Below, in pieces: positions 49,501-60,657 of a stretch of DNA of 64,000 nucleotides. Both the position numbers and the translations under genes were made by a program. Each line of letters opens with the position of its first letter. Positions within the stretch are counted from its first letter, which is position 1. This stretch comes from Bryum argenteum. Its lineage: Eukaryota > Streptophyta > Bryopsida > Bryales > Bryaceae. The stretch spans positions 14,853,495-14,917,494 of the forward strand of contig CM073328.1 in the NCBI GenBank assembly GCA_037043015.1. Reading direction: 5' to 3'. The notes under the pieces are model-generated. The model was not told where the DNA came from. It saw only the letters and a program-made list of their open reading frames with translations, and ran no database searches.

Positions 49501-52500
49501 TTGATTTGGTGGTTGAAACTTGTAAACTATTTTCGAAGTGTCAGATTACTGAACTTAATTCATTTATGGGCCTTTTGTTTACAGGGTCATTGTGAGGTGT
49601 AACGAGCTTGTCGGCGAACAGGCTGGGTCTATCCGCAACGTGCTACACGACGCAGTGTCCGAAGCTCTGGACCATGCACCAGCCTTGATAATTCTGGATG
49701 ATCTTGACGCCCTTCTTCCTAAAGAAGAGGGCCCGGAGCCAGCTACAGTAGTGATGGCCTTATCAGAGTTTCTTGGTGATCTCATGGATGTGTACCAGGT
49801 AAGATTGCTTCCCTTATTGCACATTGAATAAATGGATACCACGTGGGTGGACGTCTTCTGAGAAAGTTAGCTTTTATGCCATTCAGCTCTAATCTAAATG
49901 CCGTCAAAATGGCAATGTTCCGCAAAAATGGCACTTTTAGGCGGATAGAATCTAGTACAAAGGGATCGTAGTATCACAGGGATAGTGTTATTACAGAGAA
50001 GCAATGGGTGCGTCATAATTGCATCTAAGGTGCCATTCTGGAAGTATGAGCAAAATAGTATATGTCACCAAAATGGCACATTGTGACCAAATGGAAATTT
50101 TGGTATGTCAAAATGGCACTTGGAATAATTTCTCCGGTTTTAGTCTAAGCTTTTTACTAGAAGTTGATGTCTGCTCATCGGATACTGGTCGGCTTTTTAC
50201 CATTTGTGTATACAGGGAGGCAGACAGGACTTGATGATAGCATTTCTCGCTACTGCAAGATCTCCTATGGCCATCCCGGATACATTGTGTTTCTCAGGTG
50301 TGGTGGCTTTGAATATGCTTATTTATCATGTGTGTATCTTACATGCTTGCATAAGATAATGACAATAGGAGACTTGTTGACCTTTTCTTCTTATTCTCTT
50401 CCATTTGTGACTTGTAGGCAGATTTGATCATCACGTGGAGTTGCCTACACCGGCAGCGTCAGAGAGGGCAACGATCTTAGAACAAGCGGTAGCTGCTCGC
50501 GGCTTTGTTTGTAGGTCATCAGTTGCTTCTGAAGTTGCAATTAGCTTCGATGGGGCTGACGGCAGCGATTTGGTAAGTAATTCTCAAATGTGATATATGC
50601 ATTAAATTCTGAATAAACACATATTTAGACGTAAATTGCAAGTGTGATAATTTTCATTCCCATATCTCTAAGATTTTGAATATTAATCATCAGATTTTAG
50701 GAAGGAAGCTTTAGGATACTGTTTGCCCTGTGCATGTACCAATTCTTGAGTGATATTTAAGTATCTTATTCGAATGTAGTCTACGCGTTATAGCGAATCG
50801 AAGAGAAAATTTAGACATACATGAGGATTTCTAATAGTTGTGACATTGTGTAGTGAAAATGCAAAGTATTTTGATTCTTGTTTGGATTAGCATATGCAGT
50901 GGTAAAGCTTCCAAAAATCCGAAAGCGAGTGAACTTTCCTTGTTGAATTCAGCTGTGACTCATAACATTACTGTTGAAGACTGACTGCTTCAGTGATGGC
51001 GATTACAGGAAGTGTTGGTGGACAGAGCAGCACATGCAGCAGCTGCGCGCTTCCTTTCTCCGGACGCTACACCTGCATCTATCACGGAATGGCTATCAAA
51101 AGTATCGCTGTCTTCGAGGAGAGAGAAGTTCGAACTCAACAGTCAAGACTTCAAAACTGCTCAGGAGAACTTTGTGCCTTCGGCTATGCAAGGTATTGCC
51201 AAGGGAGGGAATGAGGTTGGAAGATCCGGTTGGGACGACGTCGGTGGCCTGCTGGAGACTCGTCGTGCTTTACAAGAGGTGAGCAACTGGCCGCATTACC
51301 CACTACTCTAATGTTGATCAGTGTGGGTTACAGTATTGGCTTCCTAAATGCTACAACTTCTTTTTATTGGTGAAAATTATTACCGAGAGTATAACTATCT
51401 ATACAATTCAAAGAGGGGTAATCTTGTACACATCGTTGGTCTTTTCATTAGAGGCAAAAAGTCACAAATTCATCATTGTATTCCACACTCATCAACATAA
51501 TTAGTGTAGTATGACCCATGTCCTTCGAACTTGATGGATTTACATGCTATGCATGTCACTTCCTATCGATCAGTGTCAATCACTTGTGTTGGTGAACTAG
51601 CATGAATTATAGTTTCCTCTGGCTTATTCTCAGTTTCTAAGAGGGTTAGAAGATTTATTATATCATACGATCATAGTTTGTTGGCGTGGCAAGCTTTCAT
51701 ATATGATGGTCTTGTTGTTTGGGTGTTAACTTCGTACTAACGGAGTCAGTTGAATCACTTGATTGACACCCTTCCCTGTGGTGTGCGATAGGTACTGGAG
51801 CTCCCAGTCAAACATGGAAGTCTGTTCAAGGGGGCTCCACTCAGATTGCGCTCAGGTGTTCTTCTATACGGTCCACCTGGGTGTGGTAAAACACACATTG
51901 TAGGTGCAGCTGCTGCTGCATGCTCACTTCGTTTTATTTCTGTCAAGGGTCCCGAGCTCCTGAACAAGTACATTGGAGCTTCTGAGCAAGCTGTAAGATA
52001 TTCAACCCTTCTCTTTTACGCATGATTGTACATCAATCTCACGTGGTTCATACTTAAAAGAACATTAAATTTGTGCATTGGAAACTGAATGCTGTTAGTG
52101 TTCAGGTTCGTGATGTTTTCGCCAAGGCAGCAGCAGCTGCTCCAGCCTTGTTGTTCTTTGATGAATTTGATGCCATTGCGCCTAAGCGTGGCCACGACAA
52201 CACTGGAGTCACAGATCGTGTCGTTAATCAGGTGCAACTTGTTGTATAATTTTCTTTCCATGTATGACTTTCTATATTGCTGAAGTTGAACCTGATTTAC
52301 TTATTACATGTTAAACATATCAAACTGCGGGCTCTAATGCTATCAATCGTTCTTTTAAATTACTTGTGGTTTGATTTGATTGCAGCTGCTGACTGAGCTT
52401 GATGGTGTCGAGGCTCTCAATGGTGTATTTGTGTTTGCTGCTACCAGGTATTTCATACATAAGTGATGTCTAATTGATGTCGCTGTTACGCTCGTCATCC

Positions 52501-54045
52501 TGGAATAAGTGTCCAAGGTAGTATACAAAAATTTCCAGCAATGAGTACTAGCAATAACATTTATCACTAGTCGTTGACCCTTACATACATTCTTTGTTGT
52601 CTTAGAGTTCTCTTCCTTAAACCAACACAATCATTGCCCAAGAGTAATCTTGAAGTAGTCACTAAACTGGTACTTTGATCTTGGTTTAAGCATTCCTAGT
52701 GTTTGTGGACCAGATCCGAAAAGCTTGAGAGTGGATAGTATATATAATCATTATTAAGATAGTAGTTCCTCTACCTTGTCACAATTGTCAGTGGTGTCAC
52801 CTTAACACTTTCAATAAGATATTTATTATCCGGAAGAGGCTGTGTTGAATATTGGTGCATCATCTGAGAAGTTTGGATGGTTTTTATGGACGCAGTCGGC
52901 CAGATTTATTAGACGCAGCTTTACTACGGCCTGGTCGGCTGGATCGGATGTTGCTATGCGACTTCCCCTCTGCTTCGGAACGCTCTGAGATACTGCAAGT
53001 GCTGTCTAAAAAGGTGCACCCCTTACCTATTGTGAATGATCTCCATACTTATCATTCAATGACCGAGTTTTGACCTTACTTTCTGCCGGATTTGCTAAGA
53101 TCTCGACTCTTAGCCTTCAACTGTTTCAACTTCCATTCTCAATGACCTTCTCGGTCGCACCTTTCTATTGCAACTATTAGATCGGATAAACCAGCCGTCC
53201 TCAACTTCATCAATTGTAACGGCGTTGCTAAGTATCATAACCAGCTCCACTCTTGTTAAGGCCATATTTATTATGAAACTCTTTGACACTATTTGCAGTC
53301 TTAATTTAATGCTCGTTTTTTTCGTTTCCATGAATTTCCATATCAATACTACGTCTTTTACTTGATTCTTTTATCATAAATGGTTATGTTATCTTTGACT
53401 CAGGGACATTTTGAAGTCAAAAATCCGTTTTAGTGTATGAATTCTCTGTTGAAATCATAGGCAAAAAGCCTCATAAGTTTGAAAAAGTATCAAATTAACG
53501 AAAATGACCATTGTTGGTTGTTGCTACATTGGAACGAGGAATGTGTGGCGGATGATACATCTTTTATTATCATGTCAGAGCAGTTGGTATGTTTGATTCT
53601 AATAAGTTATGGTTGGGGTTGGCAGTTATCTCTTGCAGAGGATGTGGATCTGGACACTGTGGCAGCCATGACGGATGGTTTCAGTGCGGCTGATTTGCAA
53701 GCAGTCTGTTCCGACGCACAGCTGGAGTCGGTCCATAACTACTTGGCACACAAGGATACCGTAGATTCTGGAGCGAAGCCGGTGATCACCATGCAAAACT
53801 TGGAAACTGCAGCTCGAAATGCAAGACCTTCGGTACCTGACTCTGAAAGGAAGAAATTGCGTGACGTTTATGCGTCCTTCATGGATGTGAGAAAGCCAAC
53901 GTCTTCAAAGGTATGTTGGTATTACATGCCTTTGAACAATCATTGTTACCTTGATGCTGGGGTATTTTGAATCATACCTGATATCGAACATTTTCTTACA
54001 TTGAAATTACAGGAAGGTAAAGGGAAGCGTGCCACTTTGGCATGA
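46530..54045 (+). CDS. PEX1: Peroxisome biogenesis factor 1, AAA+ ATPase
   Basis: PEX1 pairs with PEX6 to pull ubiquitylated PEX5 from the peroxisomal membrane. Seventeen exons are deduced: 46530-46751, 46836-47009, 47525-47620, 47789-48275, 48357-49028, 49121-49200, 49353-49426, 49585-49798, 50216-50297, 50418-50572, 51009-51278, 51792-51992, 52106-52231, 52386-52447, 52896-53013, 53626-53910, 54013-54045. Phases agree throughout and give 1,116 aa, close to the ~1,130 aa of Arabidopsis. The N-domain (1-200) has the PEX1 patterns [13 protein letters not shown] and [13 protein letters not shown]1 has Walker A GPPACGKTT (575-583) and Walker B LIILDD (636-641), lacking the catalytic Glu. D2 has Walker A GPPGCGKT (869-876), Walker B LLFFDE (924-929) and the second region of homology [21 protein letters not shown]2 is thus the active ring. 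The first ATG after the 5' leader was taken as start. Confidence 0.93.
49880..50125. repeat. Repeat fragment in PEX1 intron 8
   Basis: The intron repeats 'caaaatggca' style phrases four times. One of them, ATGTCAAAATGGCACTTG (50105-50122), is identical to 14534-14551. It is probably an old transposon fragment within the intron. Confidence 0.45.
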
Positions 54046-55208
54046 AGATCCAAATGAAGGGGCCTCTTCGACATGAAAGTTTGAATGGGTACATCGAACA
54101 AAATGAACGCAGAAGCTTGTAGAGTACAATCCGGCGACGGGAAATGTTAGATTGCTACCTTTGAGAAGGTATTGTGAAGTATGCTTCTGGGGTTTGGGTT
54201 TGTCATACTTCTAATGTTTCCTCTATCTAAAAAGGCTCTAAATATGGATTATTCTGCTATGGATTGTTTTGCTGCTACTGGATAAGGCTCAGAACATCTC
54301 TTCATAGTAACTTTTCTGCTGGCACTGAAAAGTTCTCATTTGTCTGGTGCAGATCGTGATGTCACATAAGCTGGACATAATGTACAATAACCTGGAGCCA
54401 AGCTAGGCCAGTGAGTTTGATTCCTGTCGAGTATATAGCACCTTGAAAACTCCCATTTTTTTCATTAATGTCACTGGAAGTTGTATGCTCTTTCAACCTG
54501 ATGTCAACTTCCATGGCTTAATCAGTGTGCAACAATCTTATCGCTTTGTGTGATCATTTCATTGCGAATATAATCCTGCATAAGCCTGCTTGATTTTTGA
54601 TCTTAACTTGAATGTTCTCAGCTTTTAAACCCTACAATATGTTGCAACAGATATGTTACTATGTTGCAGTCAGCGAAGTTTTGAAAGAGACGACTGACCT
54701 TTGGATAAACAGGATTCATAAAGCACTGAGGAGCTTTACCCTCTTGCAGTGTACTAGATATCACCGCTCCTCGTATTGTTTTCATTCACTTTTGCTTGAG
54801 ATTCCTTTTGATCTGAAGGTTCATCACAATTTTGTAGTTACAACTTTTGATTAAGAAATATTAGCATGTTAGAATGGATATTAAGAGTAAGTGTACCTGT
54901 TTTGTTTATACAAATACCCTTTGTTCATGACATTGTATCTTCGACAGTACCCACAGTAAAGAGCTTCTGAGAAGAGGGGTTCATATCTTGATTGCACAAG
55001 CTGATTTACTTCATTATTTGATCATTCTTCATGCTTTTGACGATAAGTGTTTGAATTGTTGTCAAGTTGGTATACCAAAGGCGATAATTTTTTCAATTGC
55101 CAAAGATTTTAAGGTATGATTCGTACCACTGTTGATTGAAAGGTTATGAGACGAGCTTGTTACTGTGGATTTTTTATTTTATTTAATTAAGTATTTGGTG
55201 GCATTGAA
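54046..55208. other. PEX1 3' region and convergent intergenic space
   Basis: Probable PEX1 3' untranslated sequence, then AT-rich spacer. No gene was recognised between the stop codons of PEX1 (plus) and the F-box-type gene (minus). Confidence 0.5.
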
Positions 55209-57644
55209 TCATTTGGGCATAAAACAACCGAGGTATTTTTCAGGTGTACAATGGTGAATCAACTGATCAATATTATTATCTCGGTCATCAATATCAGCCT
55301 TCTGCCACCAACTAGGTTCGTAAACACAACTCTCAAACATTTGAAAGGGATGAACAGCAGCTTTAGTAGGCAAATACTTTGCATATTCTTGCAAGTACCA
55401 ATGTTTTTTCAAAATATCGTAAATAGCAACAATTCTAATATCAATAGCTCGGATGCAAATCAAACCATTACCACCTGTACACTCAAACTGCTTTTGTGAA
55501 TAATCTATAGTTTGAAAAACATCGTTGAAAATATTTGTTGGCATTTCAGTAACAAGAATGTAGTTACCACTTGGAATTGGATTTCCATTAGACCCAGTAT
55601 CAAATCCTATTGCAAATATCATAATTGTATCTGCTAATAGTACATTTCGAGTTACTGCATATAACATAGGCATAGCTGCTACCCATCCAAAAGGCTGTAC
55701 TATTATAGGAGGTTGTAAATTGCTTTCTTCAGTATCAAATGGATTAAAAGAAAATGCTAGTGCAGAATCATCATATTCAACTATTGGAACATAAAAAATA
55801 ACAGGGCTTGTTGTTTCAATAAGGATGTATACAGGTGGTGGTGGGGTATCTTCGGAAGAAGGATATGATGATTTTTTAGTACTTTCACTTGAACTTTCCT
55901 CACACCATAGTTTTTTCCTTACTATGCCACATTCGTCGGTTTCGGCGATTATTTGTGAGCCTTTTGGGAGTATTTGGTCTCCTATTGGTGGTGGTTTAGG
56001 AGGACAAAAAAGGGAGTTGTGGGAATCGTTACTTGATTTTTGTGAGTTTGAATTTGAGCTTTGATAGTCTTCTCCGTTTAATGACCCGAAATCTTGTTCG
56101 TTGTTGTCTAGTTCGGGTTGTTCTTCGGGTGGAACTTCTTCTAAGTGCTCTTCCACTAGAATGCCGCCGAAGCAAACTGCCATCCACCGGTCTCTTTTGA
56201 GGAAGGCTACGCCTGTTCTTCCTTGTTTTTGAGGCATTAGACGGGAGATAAATGGTAGCGGTCGTAGCCACCAACCTTCGTCTTTCTGGATGGATTTATA
56301 TATTGCGAGTACTAATTTTTCTTCTTTTGCGTGGTCTTCGTCAGCACATTGGTGATAATAGCCTAGAACTACTATGATGTAGTGGTGACAAAATTCTTCG
56401 AGACGGTTATGGTAAGGGTCAGGTTCAATTTCTACACTACTAACAGAGCTTTCCTCAGATATTTGTGATCGGGGAGTGTCATGAATGTCTACTTTGGCGT
56501 TCATTTCTGCTTCTGCGTTAGCGGCATCTATTGCAGATTGCCTTCTTTTAGCTCCCGGAGTGAGTCCTTGACTGCCATGAATAGTTGGTCGTGGAAGTGG
56601 TACCTTTGGAGGTTCATCTGGTTTTTTCTTAAGTATGGGTTTTGGTTCTTCTTTTTGTTCCGCTTTTTTGGGTGCGAACATATCAATTGTATTGTTGTGT
56701 TGCCACACTTGACCTCCGCGAAATGATTGGCCTCTTTTATACAATGTTGGATTGATGCCTGGAGGATAATACTCCATTGGTTCTTGGGAATACGCAGAAG
56801 GACCAATTAAAGCACCACTAGATCGCCTTCTTTCTAAAAAAGAGGCAATTCTACTACGACGCATGTTGAATGTATGAGCGGCACGGGGTGTTAAAACTAT
56901 ACATGCACTCATGTCTTGTAAAATCATGCATGGAATTGGAGGTAAGAAATAATATTCACGAGTAAGAGGATTGGTAACAAGTAAAACTTGTTGTCCTTCT
57001 GGAAATATTTTCCTATTGTAATCATCTTCTTCATCATGTGTTAATGGTAAAAGTCTCTCACCTTTAATTGGTGGTCGACGTGGTTGAACACCTCCACAAC
57101 AAACCAACAATCCACCATCTCCGGCTAAAACCTTCTTCACATACGTGGGAAGGTAGTTCAACGATGGAAAGCTAAACCACTTCTTTTTCTCGTTATGTTT
57201 TTCAGAATATTTTGCACTTTTATATCCAATCATTTTGAAAGTACCATAATCTTCCGGGTATGTTTTCATACACATTATAGCTGGACAAAAACTTTCATAT
57301 AGTCGATTTTCTTCATTCTCAAATTGGGAAGGTCTCCATTCCGTTAATGTACAATCTAAATTACAATAAATTTGATACCGAGGATTTCCACGATCTAACT
57401 TATCCCAAATTTTATCAAGCACTTCAATTGGAGCATTGCAAAAGACTTCCGCTATACCACAAGGCATAAGATGATTCCATTTTAGCGGAAGATCATTCAT
57501 CATTCGATCAAGATATTCTACATCAAACTCCGTAAGAGTATTAACGATGAACATTGTCTTTTCTCGAGTACTTCTTCGTTTAGCTCTACGAGCATTAGCT
57601 TTTTCTATTTCTAGTAATTCATCGGTGTTGTTACCCATCACCAT
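55209..57644 (-). CDS. Large intronless F-box/propeller-like protein with low-complexity inserts
   Basis: The first ATG of the open frame is at 57644 (811 aa; a second in-frame ATG follows at 57638). A weak F-box lies near residues 50-95 (APIEVLDKIWDKL). Blocks typical of plant F-box/kelch-like proteins follow: SFCPAIMCMK, FPSLNYLPTYVKKVLAGDGG, LLVCCGG and VTNPLTREYYFLPPIP (to ~240). A low-complexity, Pro/Arg/Ser-rich insert covers about 260-410. Blade-like sequence resumes (HYIIVVLGYYHQ, LAIYKSIQKDEGWW, DRWMAVCFGGILVEE; 415-490), then an acidic Ser/Asn/Pro-rich insert (~490-600), and a C-terminal part with GNGLICIR, IVAIYDILKKHWY and PFQMFESCVYEPSW. F-box proteins recruit substrates to SCF ubiquitin ligases. 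The length is about twice that of usual family members. Absence of introns and AT-rich codons suggest a retrocopy or fast-evolving lineage gene. The substrate is unknown. Confidence 0.6.
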   Translation of the reverse strand: MVMGNNTDELLEIEKANARRAKRRSTREKTMFIVNTLTEFDVEYLDRMMNDLPLKWNHLMPCGIAEVFCNAPIEVLDKIWDKLDRGNPRYQIYCNLDCTLTEWRPSQFENEENRLYESFCPAIMCMKTYPEDYGTFKMIGYKSAKYSEKHNEKKKWFSFPSLNYLPTYVKKVLAGDGGLLVCCGGVQPRRPPIKGERLLPLTHDEEDDYNRKIFPEGQQVLLVTNPLTREYYFLPPIPCMILQDMSACIVLTPRAAHTFNMRRSRIASFLERRRSSGALIGPSAYSQEPMEYYPPGINPTLYKRGQSFRGGQVWQHNNTIDMFAPKKAEQKEEPKPILKKKPDEPPKVPLPRPTIHGSQGLTPGAKRRQSAIDAANAEAEMNAKVDIHDTPRSQISEESSVSSVEIEPDPYHNRLEEFCHHYIIVVLGYYHQCADEDHAKEEKLVLAIYKSIQKDEGWWLRPLPFISRLMPQKQGRTGVAFLKRDRWMAVCFGGILVEEHLEEVPPEEQPELDNNEQDFGSLNGEDYQSSNSNSQKSSNDSHNSLFCPPKPPPIGDQILPKGSQIIAETDECGIVRKKLWCEESSSESTKKSSYPSSEDTPPPPVYILIETTSPVIFYVPIVEYDDSALAFSFNPFDTEESNLQPPIIVQPFGWVAAMPMLYAVTRNVLLADTIMIFAIGFDTGSNGNPIPSGNYILVTEMPTNIFNDVFQTIDYSQKQFECTGGNGLICIRAIDIRIVAIYDILKKHWYLQEYAKYLPTKAAVHPFQMFESCVYEPSWWQKADIDDRDNNIDQLIHHCTPEKYLGCFMPK

Positions 57645-57649
57645 TGCGT

Positions 57650-58360
57650 TCAAACTTATTACCAAGAACAAATTTTTTTGGGTTTTGCAATCAAATTCTT
57701 TGGTGCTATTAGACCAAGAGTAGAAGCTACATACTATTGCTATTTCTATGACATTATTAATTTCATAAAAGAATTCATGCAAATGTTTAGAATCCTTCTA
57801 TGAACATTCATTTGTTGGAATATTATCATAATTGAGTTGATTAAAATTGAGCTACTACTTTGAAATACAAGAATAAACAACTTATAGGTATTTCAAAATA
57901 GCTTGGAGTTTATTGACTCTAGTATCATTTTAAAATCTGAAATATTATGTGTCCACATGAATAATTTGAAAATAATTTAGCCGATTTAATTACAAGATTT
58001 CAATAGTAAAATGACAATGTCACTTTTTGCAACCAATTTACCAAGTTGATCAAAGGTTTGAAAAGAGATGTGTTTGGGTGCCTAGTTCATTGGTTATTCA
58101 TGATCACAACCTTTGAACTCAAATCAATATTTTTGATGTTTTACAACAATGAGGATCAATGAATACATTCATTCTCTAAGATGTTTTGATGAAATTCCTA
58201 CATAGTAAAAAAAAGAAACATGACTAATTTCCTCATGTAAAGACTAGGACCTAATTTTGGGTCGTCCCCCACAAAGGCACAAACGGACATCCCAAAATAA
58301 AGATTTACTTGGGATGGACTGAAGGTTTCTTTGGATAGTGTGTTCCTCATATATACATGC
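57650..58360. other. AT-rich intergenic DNA
   Basis: No recognised feature other than the probable 5' leader of the minus-strand gene. The open frame extends 46 codons upstream of its first ATG but has no ATG there. Confidence 0.4.
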
Positions 58361-58366
58361 ACTAGG

Positions 58367-58562
58367 GTGAACGACTACAGGTGTACCTATAGTCATCACT
58401 TTTAAAATTTGTAGTTAGATATGTAAGTGCTTAAAAATACGAGAAAAGTAGGGAAACCTTGTCTTTTCTATTTGCTAATCATTGAAAAATAATAACTCAC
58501 ACATGTCATCACTCCAAGTATGGTGAATGGCTAAGTGACCAAATATAAGTGTACTTACCCTA
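58367..58562. mobile_element. Possible MITE with TAGGGTRA ends
   Basis: Left TAGGGTGAACGACTACAGG is imperfectly mirrored by the right end (AAGTGTACTTACCCTA). The interior (ttaaaattt, agtgcttaaaaata, attgaaaaataataac) resembles 8170-8280. Non-coding. Confidence 0.4.
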
Positions 58563-59373
58563 ATTCAAAATCAAAACAAGTTGATAATACTTCACAAAGG
58601 AATATCCATTACTAGGTCTTTTATACAAGCTTTTTAAGTTATTAAAGAGAGCAAATTTTAAGTTGCTTTGAGAGGTATACAAAAAATTTACTTTGGAGCT
58701 AATTGGAAATTAAACGAGAAGATATGAATCCAAAATTGATGAAAAGTAAGGAACCTCAAGCTTGACAATTGAAATAGGGTTACAAATGGACAAACCCATG
58801 TGAAGATGAACTTGTTGGTGGGACCCTAGGAAATCTTCCAATTTGGCAAATGGCATCTCTTCATCACTATTTGAAGTGTTTAGAAGAAAACAAAATTTGC
58901 TTTTCAAGAATCTCCTTGCTTTTTGAGATGCATTCAAGAATATAATTATTTTTTCTCATAGAATTTATGAAGAGGTGCAATATAATTTTGAAGTTGCAAT
59001 TGGGAGTATTTAAGGCCCTGGACCCGGCCATATATTTCAGATGAACAGAATAGTTACATAAGTCTCTTCATATTTCATATGTATAAAAGAGTAGAAAAGT
59101 TTATAAGCAATAGTAAAGAGACCGTGATGATATCCTATTAGAAAATATGACTAAAAGGAGATTTGAATATTGTACGAACATACCATGAACCTACAAACTT
59201 TTTACACCCAATATTTCATCCCAAGTAAATGGTGCAGTAACAAAATATCTGAGCTCAATAACAATGTAAGAGTCTAGCTGTCAAAACAAGCAAAAACTAC
59301 AAAAGAAATATATTGATCCAAGACTTAGGTTTACAATGAATAAGAGTCCCTTATATACTAAACTCTTGGCTCA

Positions 59374-59440
59374 ACTGCCGAGGCTATACTTTAGCTCTAC
59401 TGCCGAGGCTATACTTTAGCTCTACTGCCGAAGTTCTATT
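59374..59440. repeat. Tandem repeat, 25 bp x 2.5
   Basis: Two perfect copies of actgccgaggctatacttta plus gctct, then a partial third (actgccgaag). Confidence 0.9.
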
Positions 59441-59579
59441 TATAAAATTAATAGCGAGTGAACATCCGAGCTTATCAACGAGGCCTTGGCCCATGACAAA
59501 CAAGTAGAATATAAACCAAAACAGTGAGAAGACACATCTACATATTAAAGTAAAATTAAGAGAAAGTGCTCAAAACTCG

Positions 59580-59850
59580 AGTAGTACCAATAATAGAGCG
59601 CCATGCTTCTTCACCCAAAGGTATAGAATAGCTTCTTCACTCAACATTAGCATGTACTCATGGAAATCATTATAGGGTGCACAGCTGGGGCACCATTTGA
59701 AAAACACCTAAAATTTATAGGAAATTGAAGACTAGTCCAAAAAATAACAAATCCTCTTAAACTATCCTTCCATGCACTTTCCCCATGCACAAAAATTGCT
59801 CACACTGTTTACTTCACTAAAATTTGAGCCATTATTGAGCACTCTCCCTT
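59580..59850. repeat. Dispersed repeat family G, copy 3
   Basis: Collinear with 43340-43550 and, in its right half, with 2600-2770: 'cttcacccaaaggtatagaa', 'atcattatagggtgcac', 'atgcacaaaaattgctcaca', 'tttgagccattattgagcac'. Confidence 0.55.
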
Positions 59851-60657
59851 ATACATTGAATGATCCTAAACAAATTAAATAAAACAAGATCACTCTTACT
59901 TCCTTTTATCATCTCCGGAATACCACAAATTAACCAAATGCAAACTCTTGCTGATCCTCAAACCTGATTATTGCTACATACTTCCTCTGAAAAGTAAATC
60001 AATAAAATTGAAGCAGTGGATTAAGATGGCATCCATGGATTCTTGGACGAGTGCCAGCCTTTACTTGTTTTGGCACCTTGTCCACCATACCCTTCACAAA
60101 TCACATTCACTAGCTTTTGTTAGCTCCAAGAATTTGAATGCGTCATTCTGAACACCCCCAATCACATCCCAAAATCTCTATAATTGCTGATTCCTTAGAA
60201 TATCAATGCTAAACAGCTTCAATCTATATGTTTGTGATATCTGTAACATGGTGTTAGTTCTTATAGAGAATTTTCCAGCTGTTTAGAAATCATGAAAACA
60301 GAAAACAATAAAGAATAAGCTAGTTGTCCACCATGTTTTACATGTTCACAATCTTGCCATGTGACTTCTCTTACATGTCCAATATCTTGTTATGTGACTT
60401 CTCCTACTTGATTGTTTACATGGGCAATTTTTTTGAAAATGGTAGTATTCCAAGTGTCATAATGATATGACAAAATTGCCAAATTGTCATTTGAGTGGCA
60501 TATTTGCAAATTGACACCTCCAATGCCACTATAGAACAACCATTGTTTTTTTTTATGATATTACAATTGCTTCTCTCTTTGGACGATATTGTCATTTTTA
60601 TGGAATTAAGGTCTTCTGTGGTTGACAACTTAGATCATTGACATGCTTGTGAAAGTT

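Noticed and set aside
57645..57782. 46-codon upstream extension of the F-box-type protein
   Set aside because: It would need a TTG start. The first ATG is at 57644, so the extension is treated as a 5' leader.
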